Under the pieces are notes generated by a model. The model did not search any database. It was not told the DNA's origin and worked only from the letters and a program-made list of their open reading frames with translations. Shown piece after piece: positions 43,994 through 53,158 of a DNA stretch of 64,000 bases. Both the position numbers and the translations under genes were made by a program. Position 1 is the first letter of the stretch, and each line of letters starts with the position of its first letter. The DNA is from JANQOH01 sp965214495 (GTDB taxonomy: Bacteria > Pseudomonadota > Alphaproteobacteria > UBA7887). The stretch covers positions 2,480,001 to 2,544,000 of the forward strand of contig OZ243958.1 in assembly GCA_965214495.1 (NCBI GenBank). Reading direction: 5' to 3'.

Positions 43994-44788
43994 TCAGCGG
44001 CCCCGGAACACCGGCGCGCGTTTCTCGACGAAGGCGGCGGCGGCTTCCTTGTGGTCCTCGGTCATGCCGCAGCGCGTGTGGTGCATCGCCTCCTGATCGA
44101 GGCAGGCCGACAGCGGCAGATACTCGGCGGCGTTCATGTTGCGCTTCATGTAGCCGAGGGTGATCGAGGGCCCGTTGGCGAGCGCCGCCGCGGTCTCGCG
44201 CACCGTATCCGCGAGCGCCTCGGCCGGCACCGCGCGATTGACCATGCCGATCGCGCACGCCTCGGCGCCGGAGAGGACCGGCGCCAGATAATAGAGTTCG
44301 CGCGCCTTCGCGGTGCCGACGATCTTCGACAGGAACCAGCTGCCGCCGAAATCGCCGGAATAGGCGACGCGGGCGAACGCGGTAGTGATCTTCGCCGTCT
44401 CCGCGGCGATGCGCAGGTCGCAGGCGAGCGCGAGCGACAATCCGGCGCCCGCCGCGGCGCCGGGGATCGCGGCGATCGTCGGCTTGGGCATTTCGTGCAG
44501 CAGGCGCGCGGTCTCCATCGACCGGCGCAGCGCGCGCACCTTCCCCTCCATGCCGGTCTCGGCGAATTCGGCGCCCTCGGCCATCGCCTTCACGTCGCCG
44601 CCGGCGCAAAAGGCGCCCCCAGCGCCAGTCAACACCACCGCGCCGATCGCGGAATCGTTCGCGATGCGGTCCAGATGGTCGAGCATCGACTCGAGCATCG
44701 CCGGCGACATCGCGTTGCGCCGGTCGGGCCGGTTCATGGTCAGCGTCGCCACGCGGTCTTCGACGGTAACGAGCAGATCCCGGGTCAT
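43994..44788 (-). CDS. Enoyl-CoA hydratase/isomerase family protein
   Basis: A 264-residue crotonase. The oxyanion-hole segments are GGAFCAGGDVKAMAEG and IPGAAAGAGLSLALACDLRI. The region FARVAYSGDFGGSWFL replaces the usual ExxxGxxP with an aspartate-containing version, as in several hydratases of unknown substrate. It is 28 bases from the SDR gene and divergent from the indolepyruvate oxidoreductase gene. Confidence 0.9.
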   Translation of the reverse strand: MTRDLLVTVEDRVATLTMNRPDRRNAMSPAMLESMLDHLDRIANDSAIGAVVLTGAGGAFCAGGDVKAMAEGAEFAETGMEGKVRALRRSMETARLLHEMPKPTIAAIPGAAAGAGLSLALACDLRIAAETAKITTAFARVAYSGDFGGSWFLSKIVGTAKARELYYLAPVLSGAEACAIGMVNRAVPAEALADTVRETAAALANGPSITLGYMKRNMNAAEYLPLSACLDQEAMHHTRCGMTEDHKEAAAAFVEKRAPVFRGR

Positions 44789-44914
44789 CGTGCGCCTCCC
44801 TACCTGTCGCGCGTCTCCCGCGCGCTGGCTTGCACAGGCGGCCCTCTATACACTTCGGCGCTTCCACAGGCGAACGTCGGCTCGCGGCGCGCCGGCCCAA
44901 CCGGGGATGAAGCG

Positions 44915-47900
44915 ATGGATGGCGGTATGCTGGCGCGCGTCTCGCTCGACGACAAATACACGCTGGACAAAGGCCGGGTGTTCATCTCCGGCGTGCAGGC
45001 GCTGGTGCGCCTGCCCATCATGCAGCGCCGGCGCGACCGCGCCGCCGGACTGAACACCGCCGGCTTCATCTCCGGCTATCGCGGCTCGCCGCTCGGCGGC
45101 TACGACGCCGCGCTGCGGCAGGCCGCGCGGCGCCTCGAAGAGAACGACATCCTGTTCCGCCCCGGGCTCAACGAAGACCTCGCCATGGCGGCCGTCTGGG
45201 GCACCCAGCAGCTCGACTTCGTGCCAGGGCGCAAAGTCGATGGCGTGTTCGCCATCTGGTATGGCAAGGGCCCCGGCGTCGATCGCACGGGCGATGCACT
45301 CAAACACGCCAATTTCGCCGGCAGCCACCCCAATGGCGGCGTGCTGGTGGTGTGCGGCGACGACCACACCGGCAAGTCGTCGTCGATGGGTCACCAGTCG
45401 GACCAGGCGATGATCGCCGCCAACATCCCGCTGCTCTACCCCGCCAGCGTGCAGGACTACCTCGATTTCGGCCTGCACGGCTTCGCCCTGTCGCGGTTCG
45501 CCGGCACGCTGACGGGCTTCAAGACGGTGAACGAAACCGTAACCGCGACAGCGACGGTCGCGATCGATCCGGGCCGGGTTTCGATCGCCCTGCCGCGCAA
45601 CGCGCCGGAAGCGCCAGACGGGGTTCACATCCGCCCCGAATACGACCCACAAGGGCAGGACAACCGGGTGGCGCGCTACAAATTGCCGCGCGCACAGGCT
45701 TACGTCCGCGCCAACCGCCTCGACCGCCCGGTTTTTGGCGCCCAGCGACCGACGCGGCTCGGCATCGTGACAGCGGGCAAGGCGACGCTCGACACGCTGG
45801 CGGCGCTGCGGCTGCTGGGCATCGACGACGAAGCGGCGCGCGGCCTCGGGATCGGCGTTTACAAGGTCGCGATGGTGTGGCCGCTCGAACCCGAGGGCCT
45901 GGCGGAATTCGCCGGGCAATGCGCCGAGCTCCTGTTCGTCGAAGAGAAACGCCCGGTGATGGAAGACCAGGCGAAGGCATTGTTTTACAACCGCGACCCG
46001 CGCCCGCTCATCGTGGGCAAGCGCGACCACGAAGGCCGGCCGCTGCTGCCGGCGGACGAACCGATCGAGGCGGCGCTTGTGGCGGCGGCGATCGGCGACC
46101 GCCTGGAAACAGCGCGCGTTCTCGATTCCGGACCCGCCGAGAAGCTAGCGCGGCTGCGGGCGCGCCTCGGACGCAACCTGCCGGCGCTGTCGGGCGGCGT
46201 CGCGCGCACGCCCTTCTTCTGCTCCGGCTGCCCACACAATACCTCCACCAAAGTGCCCGAAGGCTCGGTAGCGATGGCCGGCATCGGCTGCCACGGCATG
46301 GCGCTGCTCGTGCCCGAGCGCAACACGCTGCCGGTGCCGCATATGGGCGCCGAAGGCGTGCCGTGGACCGGGATGGCGCCCTTCACCGAAACCGGCCACA
46401 TCTTCCAGAACCTCGGTGACGGCACCTACGTCCATTCGGGTTCGCTCGGCATCCGCGCCGCGGTCCAGGCCGAAGTGAACATCACCTACAAGATTCTCTA
46501 CAACGACGCCGTGGCGATGACCGGCGGCCAGCCGGTGGAAGGCGCGCCCGGCGTCGGCGCCATCGCCCGCCAATTGCTCGACGAAGGCGTGAGACGGGTC
46601 GACGTCGTTTCCGACGAGCCGGAGAAGTTCCGCGGGCTTTCGGATATCCCGCCCGGCGTGCGCATCCATCACCGCGACTCGCTCGACGGCGTGCAGAAAG
46701 ACATGCGCCGGATCGAGGGCGTGACCGCGATCATCTACGAACAGACTTGCGCGGCGGAGAAACGTCGGCGGCGCAAGCGCGGCGCCTTCCCCAACCCGCC
46801 GAAGCGCGTTTTCATCAACCCGCTGGTCTGCGAAGGCTGCGGCGACTGCTCGAACGAGGCCAATTGCGTCTCGATCCATCCCCTCGAGACCGAGTTCGGC
46901 CGCAAGCGCCGGATCGACCAGTCGAGCTGCAACAAGGACTATTCCTGCCTGAAGGGCTTCTGCCCCAGTTTCGTGACGGTGCATGGCGGCGGCCCGCGCA
47001 AGCCGGCGCCGGCTTCGATACCGGCAAACGCTTTCGACGGCCTGCCGGATCCGGCGCTGCCGGGCGCCGACCCGGAATGGGACGTGCTGATCGCCGGGGT
47101 GGGCGGCACCGGCGTCATCACGGTCGGCGCGGTGCTCGGCATGGCGGCGCATCTCGAGGGCAAGGGCGCGTCGGTGTTCGACATGACCGGCCTGAGCCAG
47201 AAGAACGGCGCGGTGTACAGCCATCTCAAGATCACCGGCGACCCGGAGGCCGACCCGGCGGCCGGCATCGGCCTCGGCGAAGCCGACCTGTTGCTCGGCT
47301 GCGACATCGTGGCGGCGACCGCAGCGGGCGCCGTGCGCGCACTCGAACCCGGCCGCACCCTGGCGGTGCTCAACACCACCGTGACTCCGCCGCCGGGGTT
47401 CCAGATGGACGCCGACATGAAGCTCGACGGCGGCTTTCTGGCGCGCGGGCTGGCCGAACATGTGGGCGACGACAGGGCGGAGCTCGTCGATGCGACGCGG
47501 ATCGCGCTGGCGCTGACCGGCGACACGATCGGCGCCAATACATTCATGATCGGCTACGCGTTCCAGTCGGGCGGCCTGCCGGTGTCGGCGACGGCGATCG
47601 AAGAGGCGATCGGCATCAACGGCGTCGCGGTGGCGTTCAACGTTCGCGCGTTTCGGCTCGGGCGGCTCGCCGCGCACGATATCGACACGGTGCGAGCGCT
47701 TTTGCCGGATGCTTCGACGGAGGATATGGCGACCGATCTCGACACGACGGTGGCGAAGCGCGTCGAATTTCTCGCCGCTTACCAGAACGCGGACTACGCG
47801 GCGCGCTACCGCGCGCTCTTGGACGACGCCCGCGCCGCCGAAGCGCGGCTTGGCTCGGGCGAGGCGTTCTCGACCGCGGTCGCACGCTATGCGTTCAAGG

Positions 47901-48388
47901 TGATGGCCTACAAGGACGAATACGAGGTCGCGCGCCTCTATACCGACGGCGACTTCGAGCGCCGGATCGCCGAAGCGTTCGAGGGCGATTTCAAACTGCG
48001 GTTCCATTTAGCGCCGCCGCTCCTCGCCGGACGCGACCCGGACAGCGGCAAGTTGCGGAAGCGCGAATACGGCGCCTGGATGATGTGGGTCTTCCGCGGC
48101 CTCGCGAGGCTGCGCGGTCTGCGCGGCACGGCGTGGGACCCGTTCGGCTATACGCGGGAGCGCCGCGCCGAGTGTCGGCTCCGCGACCGCTATCTCGCCG
48201 ACATTGCACGCCTGACAGCGGGTCTGACGGCCGAGACTCTACCCGTCGCGGTGCAGATCGCCGAGATTCCCGAACAGATCCGCGGTTACGGCCATGTGAA
48301 AGAGAAGGCGATGGCCGAGGCCGACGCCGAGCGGGCGCGTCTGTTCGCGGAACTCGACGGCGCCGCTCCCGCGCGACGAGCGGCCTGA
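44915..48388 (+). CDS. Indolepyruvate ferredoxin oxidoreductase, fused alpha/beta
   Basis: A 1157-residue 2-oxoacid:acceptor oxidoreductase that decarboxylates aryl pyruvates (from Trp, Phe, Tyr) to acyl-CoA. The N-terminal pyrimidine-binding domain shows GFISGYRGSPLGGYD. The TPP-binding domain is marked by FCSGCPHNTSTKVPEG and GMEG-like GIGCHGMALLVP. An Fe-S region with cysteines in CEGCGDCSNEANC and CNKDYSCLKGFCPSF follows. The gamma-type domain is DVLIAGVGGTGVITVGAVLG, and a C-terminal DUF6537-like extension ends the protein. The start at 44915 (MDGGMLARVSLDDKYTLDKG) follows GGGGAT; the open frame further upstream is shadow. Confidence 0.94.
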   Translation: MDGGMLARVSLDDKYTLDKGRVFISGVQALVRLPIMQRRRDRAAGLNTAGFISGYRGSPLGGYDAALRQAARRLEENDILFRPGLNEDLAMAAVWGTQQLDFVPGRKVDGVFAIWYGKGPGVDRTGDALKHANFAGSHPNGGVLVVCGDDHTGKSSSMGHQSDQAMIAANIPLLYPASVQDYLDFGLHGFALSRFAGTLTGFKTVNETVTATATVAIDPGRVSIALPRNAPEAPDGVHIRPEYDPQGQDNRVARYKLPRAQAYVRANRLDRPVFGAQRPTRLGIVTAGKATLDTLAALRLLGIDDEAARGLGIGVYKVAMVWPLEPEGLAEFAGQCAELLFVEEKRPVMEDQAKALFYNRDPRPLIVGKRDHEGRPLLPADEPIEAALVAAAIGDRLETARVLDSGPAEKLARLRARLGRNLPALSGGVARTPFFCSGCPHNTSTKVPEGSVAMAGIGCHGMALLVPERNTLPVPHMGAEGVPWTGMAPFTETGHIFQNLGDGTYVHSGSLGIRAAVQAEVNITYKILYNDAVAMTGGQPVEGAPGVGAIARQLLDEGVRRVDVVSDEPEKFRGLSDIPPGVRIHHRDSLDGVQKDMRRIEGVTAIIYEQTCAAEKRRRRKRGAFPNPPKRVFINPLVCEGCGDCSNEANCVSIHPLETEFGRKRRIDQSSCNKDYSCLKGFCPSFVTVHGGGPRKPAPASIPANAFDGLPDPALPGADPEWDVLIAGVGGTGVITVGAVLGMAAHLEGKGASVFDMTGLSQKNGAVYSHLKITGDPEADPAAGIGLGEADLLLGCDIVAATAAGAVRALEPGRTLAVLNTTVTPPPGFQMDADMKLDGGFLARGLAEHVGDDRAELVDATRIALALTGDTIGANTFMIGYAFQSGGLPVSATAIEEAIGINGVAVAFNVRAFRLGRLAAHDIDTVRALLPDASTEDMATDLDTTVAKRVEFLAAYQNADYAARYRALLDDARAAEARLGSGEAFSTAVARYAFKVMAYKDEYEVARLYTDGDFERRIAEAFEGDFKLRFHLAPPLLAGRDPDSGKLRKREYGAWMMWVFRGLARLRGLRGTAWDPFGYTRERRAECRLRDRYLADIARLTAGLTAETLPVAVQIAEIPEQIRGYGHVKEKAMAEADAERARLFAELDGAAPARRAA

Positions 48389-48400
48389 CCCGCGCCGCCG

Positions 48401-49435
48401 TCAGAGCATTTCTTCGGCAACGACGCGCAGCGCCTCGCGCGAGGCGCCGCGAAGCAGCATGGTGTTTACGTCGCCGCGCTCGCCGGCGCGCCTCCATGCC
48501 TGAAGCTGCTCGACCATGTGTTCCTTTGGGCCGACGAGCGACGTAGCATCGACCAGTTCGTCGGGCACCGCGGCCGCAGCGGCGCCGCGCTGGCCGTCGA
48601 GGAACAGGTTCTGAATCTCCTCGGCCGCGGCCTCGAAGCCCATGCGCTTGGCGTAGTCGTTGTAGAAGTTCTTCGTCCGTGCGCCCATGCCGCCGATATA
48701 GAGCGCCATGTCGCGCTTGATCGGCGCGCGGCATTCGGCGAGGTCGTCGCCCATGCTCACCCAAACGAAGGGCGCGAGATCGAACCCGGCAGGGTCGCGT
48801 CCACCCGCCGCGAACCCCCGGTCGAGCGATTCCGACAGCACCCAACGTCGGTTCGGATCGACGAAGATCGGGAACACTCCGTCCGCGAGTTCCGCCGCCA
48901 GCCGCAAGCCCGCCGGCGTGATCGCCGCCGTGTAGATCGGCAACGCCGGATCGCCGTGGATCATGCTCTTCAGCGGTTTGCCGAGGCCGGTGGCGCCGGG
49001 GCCGTCATAGGGAAGCCGGTAATACTCGCCGTGGAATTCGGCCGGGGCCTCGCGCTTCAGGATCATCCGAATGATGGAGATGTATTCCCTCATGCGGGCG
49101 AGCGAGTTGGCGTAGGGCATGCCGTGCCAGCCCTCGACCACCTGTGGGCCGGACGGTCCGAGACCGAGCAGAAAGCGTCCGCCGGACAGCTTGTGCAGGG
49201 TCATGGCGGTCCCCGCCGCCGTCGCCGGGGTGCGCGCCGGCATCTGCATGATCGCGGTGCCGACGCGGATCTTCGTGGTCTGCGCCAGCACCCACGCGGC
49301 CGGAGAAACCGCGTCCGAGCCGTAGGCCTCACTGCTCCAGACCGAATCGTAGCCGAGCGATTCGGCTTCCCGGATCCGCTCGATATCGAGTTTGAAGTCC
49401 GTGGTCGCGAGACCCAACAACAGTCCGAGTTTCAT
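48401..49435 (-). CDS. LLM-class flavin-dependent oxidoreductase (F420-type)
   Basis: A 344-residue luciferase-like monooxygenase-family enzyme. The N-terminus MKLGLLLGLATTDFKLDIERIREAE splits into the first strand and helix of the TIM barrel. RVGTAIMQMPARTPATAAGTAMTL and GGRFLLGLGPSGPQVVEGWHG are the family cofactor-site segments. The pattern favours F420-dependent members over FMN-dependent ones, but cofactor biosynthesis genes are not in the window. It is followed at 22 bases on the minus strand by the amidohydrolase. Confidence 0.88.
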   Translation of the reverse strand: MKLGLLLGLATTDFKLDIERIREAESLGYDSVWSSEAYGSDAVSPAAWVLAQTTKIRVGTAIMQMPARTPATAAGTAMTLHKLSGGRFLLGLGPSGPQVVEGWHGMPYANSLARMREYISIIRMILKREAPAEFHGEYYRLPYDGPGATGLGKPLKSMIHGDPALPIYTAAITPAGLRLAAELADGVFPIFVDPNRRWVLSESLDRGFAAGGRDPAGFDLAPFVWVSMGDDLAECRAPIKRDMALYIGGMGARTKNFYNDYAKRMGFEAAAEEIQNLFLDGQRGAAAAAVPDELVDATSLVGPKEHMVEQLQAWRRAGERGDVNTMLLRGASREALRVVAEEML

Positions 49436-49457
49436 AGTGTCCTCTCGTTATCGATCG

Positions 49458-50600
49458 TCAGAGCGGAAAGCCGTAAAGCCGCCCGGCGTTCTCGCACACC
49501 ACCTTGCGCCGCCGGGCATGGGGCAGTTGGCCGAGCTCGCGGGCGATGAAGGCGCAGCTGTCGGGCCACACGCCGTCCGGGTGCGGGAAATCCGAGCCCC
49601 ACATCACATTGTCTTCACCGAGCTCGTCGAGCAGCTTGGTGCCCACCGGGTCGGACTGATAGGTCGCGCGGCACTGCCGGCGCCAATAGAGCGACGGCTT
49701 CATGGTCAGGGTCAGGTCCTGAAACTGATCCTCCCATTCCAGGTCCATATGTTCGAGGATGTAGGGGATCCAGCCGATGCCGCTCTCGCCGATCACGACG
49801 GTAAGCGAAGGATGCCGCTCGAGAATGCCGCCGAAGACGACCTCCATCAGGAAACGGGACATGCCGAGTTGAAAGCCGGTGATGAAAACCGCCCAAGCCT
49901 GACGCTGGCGCAGTTTCGGCAAGCCGTCGAGATTCGGCGGCGCGCCGCCGATGGTATGGAAGTGCACCGGCAACCCCGTCGCCGCCGCCGCAGCCCATAG
50001 CGGCTCCCATTCGGGGTTGTAGAGCGGGGTCATGTCTCGGGTCAGCGGCACCTCGAAGCCGCGCAGCACGCCCTCCGCCCCGACGCGCTCGATCTCGTGC
50101 ACCGCGGCTTCGACATCGTGGCTCGGGATCGCCGCGATGCCGGCGTAGCGGTGGGGGTGGGCGCCGCAGAACTCGGCGAGCCAACGGTTGTAGATGCCCA
50201 TCATGACGGTCGCCGCCGGCGGGTCGTCCAGCCGTTGCGCGGCACCGAGGATGCCGTAGAGCACCTCGCCCTGAACGCCGTCGCGGTCCTGGTCCTTCAA
50301 ACGCAGGTCGGGGTCGGTGAGGCGGCGGATGCCTTTCCTTCCGTCTTCGTAAAGCCCCGTTTCGGCCATTCGGTCGGAACGCCGGATCTGCCCCGGCACA
50401 TATTCGCGCCCTGCCGATCCCATTCCGTTCTGCAGGCCGAAATACGCGCCGTTGCGGCTCACCCACACCGGTCCCTTCTCGCCGCCGGTGACATAGGGCA
50501 TGCGGTCGGTGAACTCTTTCGGCGCATTGGCGGTGAACAGGTCGGGCGGCAGCCAGATCAGATCGATATGGCAGTCGGCAGAGATGATTTCGTATTTCAT
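49458..50600 (-). CDS. Amidohydrolase (amidohydrolase_2 family)
   Basis: A 380-residue metal-dependent hydrolase or decarboxylase of the ACMSD/6-MSD-like group. The first metal motif is degenerate (SADCHIDL near residue 7). HFHTIGG, the VIGESGIGWIPYI segment and GSDFPHPDG are the other metal-site segments. The start at 50600 (MKYEIISADCHID) is standard. It probably shares a transcript with the LLM enzyme gene, suggesting a shared degradation pathway; the substrate is unknown. Confidence 0.88.
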   Translation of the reverse strand: MKYEIISADCHIDLIWLPPDLFTANAPKEFTDRMPYVTGGEKGPVWVSRNGAYFGLQNGMGSAGREYVPGQIRRSDRMAETGLYEDGRKGIRRLTDPDLRLKDQDRDGVQGEVLYGILGAAQRLDDPPAATVMMGIYNRWLAEFCGAHPHRYAGIAAIPSHDVEAAVHEIERVGAEGVLRGFEVPLTRDMTPLYNPEWEPLWAAAAATGLPVHFHTIGGAPPNLDGLPKLRQRQAWAVFITGFQLGMSRFLMEVVFGGILERHPSLTVVIGESGIGWIPYILEHMDLEWEDQFQDLTLTMKPSLYWRRQCRATYQSDPVGTKLLDELGEDNVMWGSDFPHPDGVWPDSCAFIARELGQLPHARRRKVVCENAGRLYGFPL

Positions 50601-50703
50601 GGCGCCCCGGCGCGGCTGGCGTGAACGCGATGCCTCGCGCCATGTTACCATGCAGCGCTCGCCCGTCGCGACACCGCGCACTCGCCCCGATTCCCGAACC
50701 GCC

Positions 50704-51588
50704 ATGACCGAGATCCGCATCGTTTTCAGCCGCTTCTCGACGTTCTACGCGCCGTTGATCGCGACGTTCGCCAGGCCGTTCCTCGCCGAGGAAGGGCTGG
50801 AAGCGAGTCACCGCACGCTACCGGCGGGAATTACGGCCGCGGAACTGCTGGCGAACGGCGCGGCAGACGTGGCGCAATCGGCCGTCTCGCAGGGCTTTCT
50901 GACGCTGGAGCGCGGCGAGACACCGGCAACCCGGCATTTCGCACAGATCAACGAGACCGACGGTTTCTTTCTCGTCGGCCGCACACCCGAGCCCGATTTC
51001 TCCTGGGCCGGCCTCGCAGGTCGGCGGGTGTTGGCCGATCACGGCGGTCAACCGCTCGCGATGTTCAGATATGCCTGCCACCGCGCGGGGGTCGATGACG
51101 CAGCCATCGAGACGGTCGATGCGGGCGCCCCGGACGCGATGGTGCGCGCCTTCCGCGCCGGGGAAGGCGACTACGTTCATCTGCAAGGCCCGGCGCCGCA
51201 GCAGCTCGCCGCCGACGGCGCCGGCCACGTCGTCGCCGCTGTCGGGCGCGCGGTCGGGCGTTGCGCCTTTTCCAGCCTGATGGCCACGCCCGGCTGGCTC
51301 GAGACCGATGAGGCAGCGGCTTTCATGCGCGCTTACCGGAAAGCGCGCGCCTTCGTGACGATCGCCCCGGCGGACCAGGTGGCGGCGGCGATCGCGCCCT
51401 TTTTCGACGGCATCGACCGCCAGGTTCTGCGTGAAACGATCGACGCCTACCGGGCTCTCGGCTGCTGGACGTACGGAGTCGAGATCACGGAGGCCGCCTA
51501 TGAGGCCGCGGAGGACGTGTTTCTGCACGCCGGTCTTATCTCGCGGCGCCACGATTACAACGCCGTTTGCGCCGCCCCACCCGCGTAA
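50704..51588 (+). CDS. NMT1/THI5-like substrate-binding protein without signal peptide
   Basis: A 294-residue periplasmic-binding-fold protein beginning directly with IRIVFSRFSTFYAPLIATF. GITAAELLANGAADVAQSAVSQG is a typical ligand-loop segment. There is no signal peptide or lipobox and no ABC permease gene nearby, so it may be cytoplasmic and enzymatic or regulatory. It is divergent from the amidohydrolase gene. Confidence 0.78.
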   Translation: MTEIRIVFSRFSTFYAPLIATFARPFLAEEGLEASHRTLPAGITAAELLANGAADVAQSAVSQGFLTLERGETPATRHFAQINETDGFFLVGRTPEPDFSWAGLAGRRVLADHGGQPLAMFRYACHRAGVDDAAIETVDAGAPDAMVRAFRAGEGDYVHLQGPAPQQLAADGAGHVVAAVGRAVGRCAFSSLMATPGWLETDEAAAFMRAYRKARAFVTIAPADQVAAAIAPFFDGIDRQVLRETIDAYRALGCWTYGVEITEAAYEAAEDVFLHAGLISRRHDYNAVCAAPPA

Positions 51589-51650
51589 CGAGACTCGCGC
51601 CACGGGGCGCACTAGAGTGCGCTTTCTGGGATCAGGGGAGGCGGCGGAAC

Positions 51651-52742
51651 ATGAAACGCAGGCGATTTCTGACGGGGGCGGCGGCGGGCGCCGGCGCGGC
51701 GACTCTGAGCGGCGTCCGGTCTGCGCCGGCCATCGCGCAGGAGCGCTTCGAGTGGCGTATGGTCACCTGCTGGCCTCGCAACCTGCCGGCGATCGGCGTC
51801 GGCGCGCAACGCATCGCCGACGCGATCGGCGAAATGTCGGGCGGACGCCTCAGGATCAGGCTCTACTCGGCGGGCGAACTGGTGCCTGCGTTCGAGGCGT
51901 TCGACGCGGTGCGCGACGGCATCGCCGAGTGCTGCCACGATGCGCCCTACTACTGGATCGCGAAGCACGGTGCGATGCCGTTCTTCTGCTCGGTCCCCGG
52001 CGGGCTGACCCCGCCCGAGCACAATGCGTGGATCCTCTATGGCGGCGGCCAGGCGCTGTGGGACGAACTCTACGCGAACTACGGATTGCGCGGCTTCCTC
52101 GCCGGCACCGGCGGCCCCAATATGGGCGGTTGGTTCCGTAAGGAAATCGACACGGTCGAGGATCTGAACGGCCTCAAGATGCGGATTCCCGGCCTCGGCG
52201 CCGAGGTGCTGAACCGGCTCGGCGCGATCGCCGTCAACCTGCCCGGCGGCGAGGTTCTGCCGGCGTTGCAGACCGGCGCCCTCGACGCCACCGAGTGGGC
52301 CGGCCCCTACAACGATCTGGCGATGGGGTTCTACAAGGTTGCGCCGTATTACTACGGGCCCGGGGCGCACGAGCCCGGCCCGGCGATCTCGCTGACCGTC
52401 AGCCGCGCCGCGTTCGACGCGTTGCCCGCCGACCTGCAGGCGATCGTCCGCATGGCGGCCGGCGAGGAGGCCATGCGCATGTATGCCGAGACCATGAACG
52501 GCAACGCGCGCGCCCTGGAGGCACTGATCGACCAACACGGCGTCGATGTACGCCACTTCCCGGCCCCGGTCTTGCGGGCGATGCTGGAACATTCGGTGGA
52601 TGTGGTTGCCGACGCCGCGGCGGCCGACGATATTTCACGCCGGATTCACGAAAGCTGGAGCGGGTTCCGAGACCGGATGGTGGTCAATCAGCCCTATGCC
52701 GCGCTCGGCTATCTTGCCGGGCGCGCGGCGTTCCACGCCTGA
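51651..52742 (+). CDS. TRAP transporter solute-binding protein (DctP family), orphan
   Basis: A 363-residue TRAP-type binding protein with a twin-arginine signal (KRRRFLTGAAAG at the N-terminus, cleavage likely after AIAQ). The mature part contains FEWRMVTCWPRNLP, FRKEIDTVEDLNGLKMRIPG and ALQTGALDATEWAGPY, all typical of binding proteins for 2-oxoacids or related carboxylates. No DctQ or DctM gene is adjacent, so its membrane partner must be elsewhere. The start at 51651 follows a purine-rich GGGGAGGCGGCGGAAC stretch. Confidence 0.92.
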   Translation: MKRRRFLTGAAAGAGAATLSGVRSAPAIAQERFEWRMVTCWPRNLPAIGVGAQRIADAIGEMSGGRLRIRLYSAGELVPAFEAFDAVRDGIAECCHDAPYYWIAKHGAMPFFCSVPGGLTPPEHNAWILYGGGQALWDELYANYGLRGFLAGTGGPNMGGWFRKEIDTVEDLNGLKMRIPGLGAEVLNRLGAIAVNLPGGEVLPALQTGALDATEWAGPYNDLAMGFYKVAPYYYGPGAHEPGPAISLTVSRAAFDALPADLQAIVRMAAGEEAMRMYAETMNGNARALEALIDQHGVDVRHFPAPVLRAMLEHSVDVVADAAAADDISRRIHESWSGFRDRMVVNQPYAALGYLAGRAAFHA

Positions 52743-52987
52743 GCATATCGCCACCGCCCCGGTTTCCGCCCGAAGGATAACGGGGCGCCCTCTCGCGGCC
52801 GCGAAGGAGCGCCCCATCGGAGGAGCGGCGCCGTCAAGCCGTCGATCCGCCGCTTTTCCACCGTTTCCAGCCGCCGGGGCTCGGCGACCGCGAGCTTGCT
52901 GATCTCGCTGATAGTGCGCCCACCGCTTCGGAGGTTTGTCGCGGCGGCGGAGTCGGATCGTCCGGCGCCGCTTGTTCCCGAACGGAT

Positions 52988-53016
52988 TTGATACGCCGCC
53001 GCGATGGGTGTATGCT
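52988..53016 (+). promoter_or_regulatory. Strong sigma-70-like promoter of the Tat amidohydrolase
   Basis: TTGATA (52988-52993) and TATGCT (53011-53016) are separated by exactly 17 bases. The predicted start near 53023 leaves a leader of about 135 bases before the ATG at 53159. The rest of the 416-base gap 52743-53158 holds no gene and no other feature I can support. Confidence 0.6.
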
Positions 53017-53158
53017 CGCGCTTGGGAAACCTTGAAAAGGCGCGCGGCTGACACAGGTGCGCGCCGCGTCGCGATGCCGGCCTCGGTTGCGGGCCCCGTT
53101 TGAAGCGCGCACCCTTGGCGACATCCCTCGTGCAAGGTCATGAACCAGGAGGGAATCC

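Noticed and set aside
43955..44914. N-terminal extension of the indolepyruvate oxidoreductase
   Set aside because: The open frame is antisense to the enoyl-CoA hydratase gene; the family N-terminus begins at 44915.
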